From: CAZHJG01 sp964533425
GTDB lineage: Bacteria; Patescibacteriota; Saccharimonadia; Saccharimonadales; UBA4665
Assembly (NCBI GenBank): GCA_964533425.1
Contig: CAZHJG010000005.1
Location: 1-40,299 of the forward strand
Direction: 5' to 3'
DNA length: 40,299 bases
The position numbers were made by a program, and so were the translations under genes. The notes beneath the pieces are model-generated. The model saw only the letters and a list, made by a program, of their open reading frames with translations. It did no database searches and was not told the DNA's origin. Below are positions 1-7,161 of the stretch, piece after piece; the first letter of the stretch is position 1; each line of letters begins with the position of its first letter.

Positions 1-56
1 AAACGCATCTAGCATAATGCGCCTCCCGCGGCCTAGTTTCTTGGTTCGTCTTGGGC

Positions 57-62
57 TATAAT
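57..62 (+). promoter_or_regulatory. -10 box of the tRNA-Gln gene
   Basis: A perfect TATAAT lies 12 bp before the first tRNA base, the usual distance for a stable-RNA transcript with a short leader. No good -35 hexamer is seen 17 bp upstream. Confidence 0.5.
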
Positions 63-74
63 TTACTGCCGTAA

Positions 75-148
75 TGGGAATTGGCCAAGTGGTAAGGCAA
101 CTGGTTCTGGTCCCAGGATCGGGGGTTCGAATCCCTCATCCCCAGCCA
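75..148 (+). tRNA. tRNA-Gln (anticodon CTG)
   Basis: A cloverleaf can be folded by eye: acceptor TGGGAAT/ATCCCCA with one A-C mismatch, a D arm with GGTAAGGC, an anticodon loop TTCTGGT giving anticodon CTG, a T arm with GGTTCGAATCC, discriminator G and an encoded 3' CCA. The weak U-type first pair and G discriminator fit glutamine tRNA. It reads CAG codons. The gene stands alone, with a -10 box just upstream. Mismatches in the acceptor and anticodon stems should be checked with a covariance model. Confidence 0.9.
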
Positions 149-176
149 AAAAATCAGGCAAGACCAAGGGCAAGTT

Positions 177-404
177 TTAATTCTCTTTGATAAGGTAATT
201 TGTCAATTTTATAGCTAGCGGTTGCATAAATAATACGGCCGGGAAGGCAATCGCCAGGCTAATGCCCCATCTTTTAAGAAACGCGGCAGTAAACACCGCG
301 GCCAAACTTTTGGCCACCACCGTATTAATCGCACACACGAGCCCGGTCATTGGCAGAACGAGTAAAAAGCTCTGGACATATCTTCGATAACGTTTATCTA
401 CCAT
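177..404 (-). CDS. DUF2798 family small membrane protein
   Basis: A 75-aa protein with two hydrophobic segments (about residues 10-32 and 46-64). The opening RYRRYVQSFLLVLPMT, the central W and the IAFPAVLFMQPLAIKL stretch match the pattern of DUF2798, a small two-TM family of unknown function. It sits alone between the tRNA and the redox operon, on the opposite strand to the tRNA. There is no Shine-Dalgarno sequence; an extended -10 (TGC TATATT) ends 8 bp from the ATG, so the message is probably leaderless. Confidence 0.72.
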   Translation of the reverse strand: MVDKRYRRYVQSFLLVLPMTGLVCAINTVVAKSLAAVFTAAFLKRWGISLAIAFPAVLFMQPLAIKLTNYLIKEN

Positions 405-411
405 TTATCTA

Positions 412-420
412 AATATAGCA
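412..420 (-). promoter_or_regulatory. Extended -10 promoter of the DUF2798 gene
   Basis: On the minus strand TGC-TATATT is an extended -10 element. Its last base is 8 bp from the ATG at 404, which places transcription start on or one base before the start codon. No -35 match is evident. Confidence 0.45.
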
Positions 421-505
421 TGCCAGTTCTAATCTGGTTCATTAGCGGAAACTCTATCTACCGGCCCAGCCCTTAAGCCTACGGCCGCGATCGAAGCAAT
501 GCTTG

Positions 506-2011
506 CTAGTATCCGGAAAAGTGGTCGGTTTTTATATGGCTGCGAGATACGCCCAGGTCGCGCAAGAATAGTTTGGTGGCGTCGACCATAGCTTCGGGGC
601 CGGAGACGTAGAAAATGCGGTCACTGTAGTCGGGCACGTGGTCGGCGATAACTTTGGGGCTTAGTTTGGCGCAGATGATTCCTGGTTTGCGGTAGCCAGC
701 CTGTGTAACTATGGGGATGGTTTTAACGCCGGCTTGGTTGGCCGCCTTCAGCTGTTTCACATAGGCGAATTCGTCGGGTTTGCTGACCACATAGAGTAAG
801 ACTATGTCAGCGGCCAGGTTCTTGTCGGTAATGTACTTGATCATGCTGCGGAAGGGCGTGATACCGATGCCGCCGGCAATGAAGGCCAGCTGCTTATGCT
901 CGTTGCCGTTCAGCGTGAAATTGCCGGCTAATTGGCTGGCGTAGACAGCGTCGCCCGGTTTCAGCTTTTCGAAGGTCGCTTTGTACATGCTGGCCGGTTC
1001 GTAATACTTCAGCCCGAGATGCACCTCCGGCTCGGTTGGCGACGAAGCGATGGTGAAGGTCCGGCGGTTGCCCCGGCTGTCGTACGGCACGCCGGCCAGC
1101 GTCCATTCCATGTACTGACCCGGCAAAAAGCTAAACGGACGGTCCGGTTTGAAAATGTAGTCGTAGACCTGGTCGGATACCTTATGCACTTCTTGGAGCT
1201 GTAGGCGCACCCGGAACTTTGGCGATACCAAAAACGCGAACAGGTTGCCGAGCAGCAGCGCGACTTCAGGATAGATCGTCAGCGGCCCGACCTTCCAGGC
1301 CATAACGTAGAGTACGGCTACCAGTCCACCGAATACCAGCTGCTGGTTGCGCCGGGATGGCATGGTGGCCGGTTCGGTCAGCATAATGGTTGACAGGAAG
1401 ATGAGGGGCGAAGCGATCAGCGACTGCTTCATGTTACTTGCCAGCGGTTGGTGCGCGTGGGCAATGACGAATAGCTGCAGCACGGTACTCACCACCACGA
1501 ACACGGTGAACAATGGGAAGCGGCGAACTTTCCTGACTATTGCCAGGCCAAACAGCAAGCTGAACGGCCAGAAAAGCGAATTTCCGATCCACCACGTCAC
1601 TGCCTGGAGGCTGGTCAGGCTGAGCAGCGCGGCGGCAAAGGCGGCGGGGTTAAACATGTGCTTGCCGTTATAGGCCAGTAAAAATTTGGACGCGCTCGCC
1701 ACAGCGCCGGCTAGGACTAAAAACATACCACTGGCCAGGGAATGAGCCGGCTGCACGATGAGGAACAGAATCAGCGCGGTTATGAGCGACGACTCCATAT
1801 TGACCGGGGTCTTGAATAACCGGCCGAAGGCCCGATCAACTACATAGGTAGTAGCGATCAGCAAGCTCATAGAAATAACCAGCTCCGTAGGCGTTGACGG
1901 CAACCGTCCCATAAAGGCGAAGACAACGCTTAAGCCAGCATACAAGCCCAAGCCGTACACGACCAGACGATACATAGCTACGTTATTCAGCAGGCGGTCG
2001 AGGCTGTTCAC
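506..2011 (-). CDS. RnfD/NqrB-like membrane domain fused to an FAD/NAD(P)H ferredoxin-reductase domain
   Basis: A 501-aa protein. Residues about 15-265 hold eight or so membrane segments with RnfD/NqrB-family marks: KHMFNPAAF (117-125) and LTEPATMPS (211-219). Residues 266-501 form a ferredoxin-NADP+ reductase-like module: RTFT (317-320) for FAD, GGIGITPFR (380-388) for the nicotinamide nucleotide, FYVSGPEAMV near 470 and a closing KTDHFSGY. The layout suggests that electrons from cytosolic NAD(P)H pass through FAD into the membrane domain. Its start overlaps the stop of ApbE by 4 nt (ATGA), so translation is coupled. The fusion of reductase and RnfD-like parts is compact compared with six-subunit Rnf or Nqr. 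Domain calls are firm; the acceptor is unknown. Confidence 0.88.
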   Translation of the reverse strand: MNSLDRLLNNVAMYRLVVYGLGLYAGLSVVFAFMGRLPSTPTELVISMSLLIATTYVVDRAFGRLFKTPVNMESSLITALILFLIVQPAHSLASGMFLVLAGAVASASKFLLAYNGKHMFNPAAFAAALLSLTSLQAVTWWIGNSLFWPFSLLFGLAIVRKVRRFPLFTVFVVVSTVLQLFVIAHAHQPLASNMKQSLIASPLIFLSTIMLTEPATMPSRRNQQLVFGGLVAVLYVMAWKVGPLTIYPEVALLLGNLFAFLVSPKFRVRLQLQEVHKVSDQVYDYIFKPDRPFSFLPGQYMEWTLAGVPYDSRGNRRTFTIASSPTEPEVHLGLKYYEPASMYKATFEKLKPGDAVYASQLAGNFTLNGNEHKQLAFIAGGIGITPFRSMIKYITDKNLAADIVLLYVVSKPDEFAYVKQLKAANQAGVKTIPIVTQAGYRKPGIICAKLSPKVIADHVPDYSDRIFYVSGPEAMVDATKLFLRDLGVSRSHIKTDHFSGY

Positions 2012-2880
2012 GGTTCAGCCTCAAAAGTCCGAACCGGAAAATTTTTCGAATATGACAAACCCATGCTCTTATCAAGTATGGCGTAAGCAAACGTAAACTC
2101 AGAGAGCAATTTTTGGGGAGCCGTGAAAAACAGCGCAGTCGCCAGCCCGTCGGCCGTCATGGTGTCGTCGGCGATGACCCAGGTGGCCAGTATGTCTGCG
2201 GCCGGCTGCAGCGTAGCGGGGTTCACTATATGGTGAAAATTGCCCCACTGGCGCTTGCTACCGGACGAAGCGCACAGGCTCTGGTTTCCCAGTCTGGCGA
2301 CACCGATCACTTCCGTATCATCAACTGGGTTTTCCAGTCCAACTTCGATAGGCCGCCTGTTTTCGGAGCGGTGCAACATGTCACCACTGGCGTTAATAAT
2401 AAACGAGTCAAGACCCGCCCGCCGCAGCAAAGCGCCGACAATGTCCACCAAGTAGCCCTTACCCGCGGCGCCAAAATCGAGCAGCGCCGGCTGGGCGACC
2501 GTTACATAGTGCCGGTCGTATGAAATGACATCGTCCCAAGCCGGTGGCTTTTCCATGGGTCTTTGCCGGAACGAATACCCTGCGTCATAGCCGGCATTGC
2601 TCAGGGCTTGCCCGATGAGCGGCGTTACCAGACCGTTTGTCGCCCGGTAGAGCTGCTCATAAAATCGCAGCATGACAAAGCCGTCTTCGGGCAATTCATA
2701 CGCGCCGGGCGTTTGCGCCATGCGTGTCACCAGCGAATCAGGGCGAAAGCGTGAATACGCCTTATCGAACTCCCTAATTCTTTTCTGGATACGCTCCGCC
2801 AGCTCAGGACTGATTGTGCCCAGCATCTGTATGTTCCAACGCGTGCCAATGGCTTCAAAAGTCAGCTTGGCGTCCGGCAT
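2008..2880 (-). CDS. apbE: FAD:protein FMN transferase (ApbE family)
   Basis: A 290-aa protein of normal ApbE length. The family marks are DFGAAGKGY (135-143), NASGD (163-167), SSGSKR (205-210), HIVNP (217-221) and the metal/flavin site TADGLATALF (242-251). ApbE covalently attaches FMN from FAD to a Thr or Ser of target proteins on the outer face of the membrane. The likely target is the FMN-binding protein encoded just upstream, whose TGA overlaps this ATG by one base. No clear signal peptide is visible (the N-terminus MPDAKLTFEA is polar), which is odd for an enzyme usually exported. Confidence 0.9.
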   Translation of the reverse strand: MPDAKLTFEAIGTRWNIQMLGTISPELAERIQKRIREFDKAYSRFRPDSLVTRMAQTPGAYELPEDGFVMLRFYEQLYRATNGLVTPLIGQALSNAGYDAGYSFRQRPMEKPPAWDDVISYDRHYVTVAQPALLDFGAAGKGYLVDIVGALLRRAGLDSFIINASGDMLHRSENRRPIEVGLENPVDDTEVIGVARLGNQSLCASSGSKRQWGNFHHIVNPATLQPAADILATWVIADDTMTADGLATALFFTAPQKLLSEFTFAYAILDKSMGLSYSKNFPVRTFEAEP

Positions 2881-3401
2881 CAGGCTTTTGCCTGGGTTTC
2901 GATTTGGCCGACGGCATCATTAAAGCCTTGGGCCGTATCAGAGGCGCCAGCAATGGCGCCCAGCTGTAAGCCAGCTATCTTTTTACCAACCACATAATTC
3001 TTGTAAACGCCCGCAAAACTTTCCTGATACTGGGCCGAGTCGACATCGCTTTCACTATTTTTGATGGAGACATCGGTCACTGTACCGCTTTGCAAAGTTA
3101 GACTGACCTGGATCTCTTCCTGCCCTCCATGGGGCACCAGGTAATCGCTGGTGGCGGTGTAGGTGCCATCTTTAAAGCTGGTCGAGCTGGTCGAAGATGT
3201 GCCATTCGTTGTCGGACTGGTCGTATTACTGCTGCCATTCGAGGCGGAAGTGGTAGTAGCCGGCGCCAGTGAAGTAGCCGTGCGTTTCGATGACTGCGAT
3301 TTAAGATGGTCGGCGAACACCACTACCGCAGCGATTGCCAAGACGGTAACGACGGTCGTTATCAGTTTTACCTTCGATCTTTGCTCGTACGTTTGCAGCA
3401 T
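2880..3401 (-). CDS. Membrane-anchored FMN-binding domain protein (RnfG/NqrC-like)
   Basis: A 173-aa protein with an N-terminal membrane anchor (about residues 11-30), a Ser/Thr/Asn linker (about 38-75) and an FMN_bind domain (about 76-170) starting DGTYTA. The flavin attachment motif reads AGAS-DTAQGF, so the usual Thr of S/T-G-A-T is Ser154. It is first in the operon with apbE and the reductase and probably carries covalent FMN outside the cell, as an electron outlet for the reductase. A good ribosome site (GGAGGG) precedes the ATG by about 6 nt. The domain is clear; use of Ser rather than Thr is the uncertain point. Confidence 0.85.
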   Translation of the reverse strand: MLQTYEQRSKVKLITTVVTVLAIAAVVVFADHLKSQSSKRTATSLAPATTTSASNGSSNTTSPTTNGTSSTSSTSFKDGTYTATSDYLVPHGGQEEIQVSLTLQSGTVTDVSIKNSESDVDSAQYQESFAGVYKNYVVGKKIAGLQLGAIAGASDTAQGFNDAVGQIETQAKA

Positions 3402-3430
3402 CAGCCCTCCAGCTTATTATTTACCTGACA

Positions 3431-3436
3431 AGTATA
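3431..3436 (-). promoter_or_regulatory. Candidate -10 of the redox operon
   Basis: TATACT on the minus strand, about 30 bp upstream of the FMN-binding gene. The -35 position has no good match, so this is tentative. Confidence 0.35.
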
Positions 3437-3462
3437 TAAGCCTGCTCCTTAATTTTAGCTGA

Positions 3463-3489
3463 AAACAGACTGCTCTGCCTCAGCTGTCT
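3463..3489 (-). terminator. Weak terminator after the MarR gene
   Basis: A hairpin AGACtGCT / AGCtGTCT (8 positions, one T-T mismatch, 7-nt loop) is followed on the minus strand by only four T. It lies between the MarR stop and the redox operon and would separate the two leftward transcripts. Confidence 0.4.
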
Positions 3490-3497
3490 AAAACTTT

Positions 3498-3986
3498 TTA
3501 CGTGGACTTTTTACGTGGCTTGGTTGAGGCGAGCACGTTCTGGCGTTCGGCTTCGAACATAGCTGCCGATCGCTTAAAGTAGTCCGAGAGAATCTCGAGT
3601 TCCTCATGAGTATAGCTATCCAGCAGTTTGTTTTGGGCCACCCTGGCTGAAGTAAACAGCGGTCTGAATTTGAGCGCGGCCTCCTTATCGATCATGACCA
3701 GCGTGCCGCGCCTGTCGTCTGGGTTTTGCTGTCGTTTGACGAGGCCGCTCTTCTCCAGCCGGTCGATCATAGCCGTCGTTGAGCCGGAGCTAAGTCCGGT
3801 GTATTGGGATAGCTCGGAAGGCGTGGCTGCACCCCTGTAAAATATCAGGTCTAAACCTTCAAAATCGGTTGTGTTCAAGCCAAGCTTCTTGCCAATGGCG
3901 TTGCGGAACAGGGTGTAACTGATGCCGTTTTCGCGACTATCAATCACTACCTGGCGCTTACGTTCGCTGTTATCCTCAAGGGGCAT
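3498..3986 (-). CDS. MarR family transcriptional regulator
   Basis: A 162-aa winged-helix regulator. The core TPSELSQYTGLSSGSTTAMI is the recognition region, followed by RLEKSGLVKR and the wing NPDDRRGTLV typical of MarR. The frame stays open another 132 codons upstream, but that part is antisense to the VOC gene. The ATG at 3986 has AAGGA 6 nt before it and is the sensible start. It is divergent from the VOC gene at 4065 and shares a promoter region with two TATC-N2-GAT sites, so autorepression and control of the VOC gene are likely. The ligand is unknown. The C-terminus is Lys/Arg-rich (KPRKKST). Confidence 0.87.
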   Translation of the reverse strand: MPLEDNSERKRQVVIDSRENGISYTLFRNAIGKKLGLNTTDFEGLDLIFYRGAATPSELSQYTGLSSGSTTAMIDRLEKSGLVKRQQNPDDRRGTLVMIDKEAALKFRPLFTSARVAQNKLLDSYTHEELEILSDYFKRSAAMFEAERQNVLASTKPRKKST

Positions 3987-3995
3987 AAAAATCCT

Positions 3996-4054
3996 TTGAC
4001 AGTATCTCGATATTAGAGTATCTTGATTATACAGTTTAATAACCATACATTCAA
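3996..4054. promoter_or_regulatory. Overlapping divergent promoters with two MarR operator candidates
   Basis: Rightward: TTGACA (3996-4001), 17 bp, TATCTT (4019-4024). Leftward: TTGAAT (read from 4054-4049), 17 bp, TATAAT (4031-4026). Two near-palindromes, TATCTCGATA (4003-4012) and TATCTTGATT (4019-4028), lie 16 bp apart. The second covers the rightward -10 and both lie near the leftward start site. The arrangement fits a MarR protein repressing both genes. Confidence 0.6.
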
Positions 4055-4064
4055 GGAGGGCTCT

Positions 4065-4394
4065 ATGGCCAATAATGTGCAACTCATTGTATACCCGGCA
4101 AAAAATGTCGAGGCTACCAAAAAATTCTTTAATACGTACTTGGGAACTGAACCCTATGTCGACGGTGAATGGTACGTGGGCTACAAGGTCGGTGACATCG
4201 AAGTTGGCTTGGACCCGAACGGCACGGCTGTCATCAGCTACATCAATACTGACGACATCGAGGCCAGCTTGAAAACGCTGCAGGGCGTCGGGGCAAAAGT
4301 CGTGAAGGACGCCACTGACGTCGGCGGCGGCTTGCAGGTCGCGCAAGTCGAGCTCGACGGTAACGTGGTGGGCCTTAGGCAAGCACCTAAATAG
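4065..4394 (+). CDS. VOC (glyoxalase/bleomycin-resistance fold) family protein
   Basis: A 109-aa single-module VOC protein. It starts MANNVQLIVYPAKNVEATKK and keeps the beta-alpha-beta pattern with FFNTYLG (like FYxxxLG) and a closing Gly-rich loop before VAQVELDGNVVGL. Metal ligands are not convincing, as is common in this superfamily. AAGGAGGG 4 nt before the ATG fixes the start. It is divergent from the MarR gene and probably its target, which hints at a drug- or metabolite-responsive role. The substrate is unknown. Confidence 0.82.
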   Translation: MANNVQLIVYPAKNVEATKKFFNTYLGTEPYVDGEWYVGYKVGDIEVGLDPNGTAVISYINTDDIEASLKTLQGVGAKVVKDATDVGGGLQVAQVELDGNVVGLRQAPK

Positions 4395-4432
4395 AAGCTT
4401 GTCGGCCAGGCTTTGGAACTAGTCAGCCCGGC

Positions 4433-4987
4433 TTAGTACGGATTGGCTGGAGCTGAACTGTTGCTTGACGAGGAAGACGAACTGCCTGAAGAAGTTGTCG
4501 GTGTGGAACTGCTCTGCGATGAAGTGGTGGACGATGGAGTAGCCACCTTAAACTTATCCTGGCCGTTACCCGTAACCTTTCCGGCGCTGTCATCTACGAA
4601 GTAGTAGAGCGGCATACCATTGTAGGTATACTGCATTGCGCCGTTGTCGGCGCGCTTAATGGTGCCGACACCAGCTGGCAAATTTGCCGTCGAGCCCGTA
4701 GCAACATAAGCCGGCCACTCGGTTAAACAAGTACCTGTGCAGTTGCTAACACCTGAGGTATCGCCACTGTAGGTATAGAGAGGCTTGCCACTGGGGTCGG
4801 CCAGATACTGGCCAACACTGGGGTCGGTTTTGGTGATTAGTACCGCGTTGTTGACGGCTGGCGCGTTGGTGGTCGCCGCCGTGGAACTGCTAGCCTTCGC
4901 TGCTGGTTTGGATGATTTATGGAAGATGAGAAAGCCTCCCCCGATAACTATGACTGCTACTACGATTGCTATAATTGCTTGTTTCAT
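4433..4987 (-). CDS. Membrane-anchored secreted-repeat protein (COG4315/Lipoprotein_15-like)
   Basis: A 184-aa protein: TM anchor (about 4-22), linker rich in Ala/Ser/Thr, then two copies of the secreted repeat: YLADPSGKPLYTY with a C-TGTC-LTEWPAY tail, and QYTYNGMPLYYFVDD. The C-terminal 40 residues are almost all Ser/Thr/Pro. This family is extracytoplasmic and of unknown function, with conserved Y-x-[FWY] and paired Cys residues. The gene follows the 55-aa membrane protein by 33 bp and has its own AAGGA site, so the two form an operon. A possible ECF-type promoter lies upstream of the pair. Confidence 0.8.
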   Translation of the reverse strand: MKQAIIAIVVAVIVIGGGFLIFHKSSKPAAKASSSTAATTNAPAVNNAVLITKTDPSVGQYLADPSGKPLYTYSGDTSGVSNCTGTCLTEWPAYVATGSTANLPAGVGTIKRADNGAMQYTYNGMPLYYFVDDSAGKVTGNGQDKFKVATPSSTTSSQSSSTPTTSSGSSSSSSSNSSAPANPY

Positions 4988-5020
4988 GAGTATCCTTTCT
5001 AAAAATTACTTATTGAGCTG

Positions 5021-5188
5021 TTAATACCCGCCACCAGCGGAACTTCCCTTATGAATAAACAGCAGGTAAATGAGCCCGTACACCACGATGGCCACTACCA
5101 CATAAACGCCCAACCAATATTTTTTGGAGTGCTTACCATAACCTTTTCCCGAACCTTTTGATGCTTGTGTCGCAGATTTTTCGCCCAT
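5021..5188 (-). CDS. 55-aa single-TM membrane protein
   Basis: A short reading frame: M-G-E-K-S then a Lys/Gly/Ser-rich cytoplasmic stretch, one TM segment (about residues 26-46, WLGVYVVVAIVVYGLIYLLF) and a short Gly-rich tail ending AGGGY. AAGGGGAT lies 5 nt before the ATG, a good ribosome site. It is first in an operon with the secreted-repeat protein 33 bp downstream. The basic side precedes the TM, so the tail should be outside. No family is recognised. Confidence 0.72.
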   Translation of the reverse strand: MGEKSATQASKGSGKGYGKHSKKYWLGVYVVVAIVVYGLIYLLFIHKGSSAGGGY

Positions 5189-5220
5189 ACTATCCCCTTA
5201 CTTTTGCTAGTACTCAGTAG

Positions 5221-5248
5221 ATAACGGCTAAGACGCCCGGACGTTACA
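5221..5248 (-). promoter_or_regulatory. Candidate ECF-sigma promoter
   Basis: Read leftward: TGTAAC (5248-5243), 16 bp, CGTTAT (5226-5221). This resembles the TGTAAC/CGT-type promoters of several ECF sigma groups. Transcription would start near 5214, leaving a short leader with the AAGGGG ribosome site of the 55-aa protein gene. The ECF sigma gene ends just upstream of it. Confidence 0.4.
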
Positions 5249-5260
5249 AATTATGTCGTT

Positions 5261-5833
5261 TTATGTCGTTTCAAGAGATTGCAAGCTATTGGCTATTGCG
5301 CTTTTCACCGGTTGCGGAGCGTTCGCCGCTGCTTGTTGCAAATTGGTCTTACAAAACTCGAAGGCCGCGTAGTTGGCGTGCGGCAAATCCTGATAGATCT
5401 TAGCTTGATTGGTATAGTCGGCCAGCGTGGCCAGAATTTTATCTGAACTGGCATGACTGGCCACCAGCGCGTTGACTTGCTGGGCGCGCTTCATCATGAC
5501 CGTTGCCCGGTATTGCGGATGCACGTCAACCGCTACGCTGTCGGAAAATTTCTGGACGGCGTACAGCTTACTCGTCGGTAGTACTGGCTGGGCTATGAGT
5601 ATTAATAACACCCCTAGCGCCAGTCCCGCCAGGCCGCCAGTTAAGGGTTTTAGCAAGCCATGGAGACGCTGCTCAACGCTCATGCTCTCAGCCTGAGCTG
5701 GCTCGTAATGCTTCAAGCGCGGCAGCTCAGCAGCTATATTCGACAGCTCGGAAATCTCTGCCGTCCTGGCCCCCGCTTGACGCAGCTCCTGCTTCAATTG
5801 CTTTAGCGCCTGGTCTTTCATGTAATCTTTCAT
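5261..5833 (-). CDS. Putative anti-sigma / DUF5667-like membrane protein
   Basis: A 190-aa protein: cytosolic N-terminal helix region (1-62), one TM (about 65-85), then an outer helical region (88-185) beginning SKLYAVQKFSDSV, close to the pattern of DUF5667 proteins that accompany ECF sigma factors. Its ATG overlaps the sigma TGA by 4 nt, so it is translationally coupled and is the obvious partner. The role as anti-sigma factor is inferred from position and topology; there is no zinc-binding H-x3-C-x2-C motif. A second ATG four codons in could also be used. Confidence 0.68.
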   Translation of the reverse strand: MKDYMKDQALKQLKQELRQAGARTAEISELSNIAAELPRLKHYEPAQAESMSVEQRLHGLLKPLTGGLAGLALGVLLILIAQPVLPTSKLYAVQKFSDSVAVDVHPQYRATVMMKRAQQVNALVASHASSDKILATLADYTNQAKIYQDLPHANYAAFEFCKTNLQQAAANAPQPVKSAIANSLQSLETT

Positions 5834-6351
5834 GATAAATACTTCCTCAGTTTCTGGAGCGCTCGATACTGTATAACCCGCACATTGCCTTCGCTGATGT
5901 GTAATTTGGTCGCTGTTTCGTTGGCGGATTGACCCTCAATGAAGCGCAATCGCACTACTTCGTACATTTCCGCCGGCAGTTTCATGAGTGCTTGGTGCAG
6001 TTCTGCCAGCGCCAAAGCTTGGTCCAGCACCTCACTCATCTCGGGACTATCGCTGACTGCCTGGGACGTTATAGTGCCGTCATCCAGGACGTCCTTCCGC
6101 TTGCGCCAGTAGTCAATGAGTGTCGTACGAGCAATCCGATAGAGCCACGCCTTGGATGAGCCACCGGTAAAACTGTTGCGGGTACGCCAGGCTTTTTCAA
6201 AGACATTGCTGGTCAGATCCTGGGCCAGCATCTCATCTTTGGTTCGCCAAAACATGAAGCGATATATCCGAGGCTGATTCGCCCGATACATATTCTCAAA
6301 GTCTTCCGATGCATCATCCATGGCCTTAGAGGGTAACGATTTTCTACTCAT
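5830..6351 (-). CDS. ECF-type RNA polymerase sigma-70 factor
   Basis: A 173-aa protein. Region 2 spans about 20-90, with DLTSNVFEKAWRT (region 2.2-2.3) and WLYRIARTTLIDYWRKR (region 2.4). Region 4 spans about 115-170, with LPAEMYEVVRLRFIEG and the recognition helix NETATKLHISEGNVR. Length and lack of region 3 fit ECF sigma factors. It is followed by a TM protein overlapping by 4 nt. No Shine-Dalgarno sequence precedes the ATG; a TACAAT -10 ends 13 bp upstream, so the leader is about 6 nt. Confidence 0.92.
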   Translation of the reverse strand: MSRKSLPSKAMDDASEDFENMYRANQPRIYRFMFWRTKDEMLAQDLTSNVFEKAWRTRNSFTGGSSKAWLYRIARTTLIDYWRKRKDVLDDGTITSQAVSDSPEMSEVLDQALALAELHQALMKLPAEMYEVVRLRFIEGQSANETATKLHISEGNVRVIQYRALQKLRKYLS

Positions 6352-6640
6352 AACGTTACATTCATTGTACGTCGAATCGCGTAAGCAGGCAGTTGGATTC
6401 TTCTTTCCGCGTAAGACTTCGTCTAAGTCATATTACAGAGGCGATCATTACAAATACTATATTATACAATGTATTTTTTTGAGATTTTGACGCAAAATTT
6501 GACAAATTGGCTGTGGAAATATGACGTAATATAGTTGGCGGTTTCTTAACCATATATGATATTATGACTAAGACATTTAAAACCAACAGAAATAGAAAAT
6601 TTCCGGCGAGAATGTCGACGTGAGCGTGGAGTTTTGAGCG
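6352..6640. other. Gene-free AT-rich region upstream of the sigma gene
   Basis: No convincing gene. It holds CGCGTAAG twice (6378-6385 and 6408-6415, period 30), which may be regulator sites for the sigma gene, then an AT-rich block (6430-6600). That block has TTGACA (6499-6504) and several -10-like strings (TAATAT 6527-6532, TATGAT 6555-6560) reading right toward the inverted repeat at 6644. Confidence 0.4.
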
Positions 6641-6643
6641 GTT

Positions 6644-6772
6644 GGCTAAGGCGCGTGTTCCGTGCGTAGAGCCGAGTATTGATGTAGAGGGTCGCACCCT
6701 CAAATTTCAAAGCCCCGGGCAGTCAATGCGATCGCTAGCGAGAGCTCTACGCACGTGACATGAGCATTAGCC
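6644..6772. ncRNA. Long imperfect inverted repeat, possible structured RNA
   Basis: Arms of 29 nt (6644-6672 and 6744-6772) pair with 3 mismatches and 2 G-U pairs. The inner 12 bp, GCGTAGAGC side included, are perfect. The 71-nt interior holds GAGGGT-CGC-ACCCTC (6687-6701) and ATTGA/TCAAT (6678-6682 with 6723-6727). Promoter-like AT-rich sequence lies on the left side. No T-run follows either arm, so the strand is undecided and it does not look like a simple terminator. It could also be a small mobile repeat. No known RNA family was recognised. Confidence 0.4.
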
Positions 6773-6799
6773 AGATAATTACACCAGCCGTTCAGCCGA

Positions 6800-7111
6800 T
6801 TACATCGGCATGGTTTCGTAGACGCGCAGGGCGCCATCGGGCTCGTTGAGCACCGGGCAGCCTTTAGCCATGCCGACGGCTTCGTCCATGCTGCTGGCTT
6901 TGACAATCGAGTAACCGGTGGACGGCCACTTCGAAATGGCGCTGACACCATCCTTTTTGACCACCTGGCCGCCTTGATTGAACGGATTGCCGGCGTCAAC
7001 CAGCTTGTCGCCGAGGTCAGCGAACCACTTGCCCCACTCGGCTTGGGAATCCTCCGGCGAAACGCCCTCGCGTACCCCGTTATTGTAATAAGTTAAGACA
7101 TAGTTCTTCAT
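6800..7111 (-). CDS. YciI/YCII-related domain protein
   Basis: A 103-aa protein of the YCII superfamily (ferredoxin-like fold). It opens MKNYVLTYYN and has GKWFADLGDKLVDAGNPF and a central GYSIVKASSMDEAVGMAKGCP, a common pattern in YciI proteins encoded beside regulators. It has GGGGAG before the ATG. It sits 50 bp downstream of the ArsR gene on the same strand and may be co-transcribed. Enzymatic activity is not established for this branch. Confidence 0.83.
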   Translation of the reverse strand: MKNYVLTYYNNGVREGVSPEDSQAEWGKWFADLGDKLVDAGNPFNQGGQVVKKDGVSAISKWPSTGYSIVKASSMDEAVGMAKGCPVLNEPDGALRVYETMPM

Positions 7112-7161
7112 ACCGCTCCCCTTTCTTCATTAGTTGGTAACATAATCCGCGTCGTCACGGC

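Noticed and set aside
3987..4382. Longer N-terminus of the MarR gene at 3498-3986
   Set aside because: This part is the antisense of the VOC gene and contains the divergent promoters; ATG 3986 has its own ribosome site.
6428..6703. 91-codon minus frame in the AT-rich region
   Set aside because: No ribosome site, translation without domain-like pattern, and it runs across one arm of the inverted repeat.
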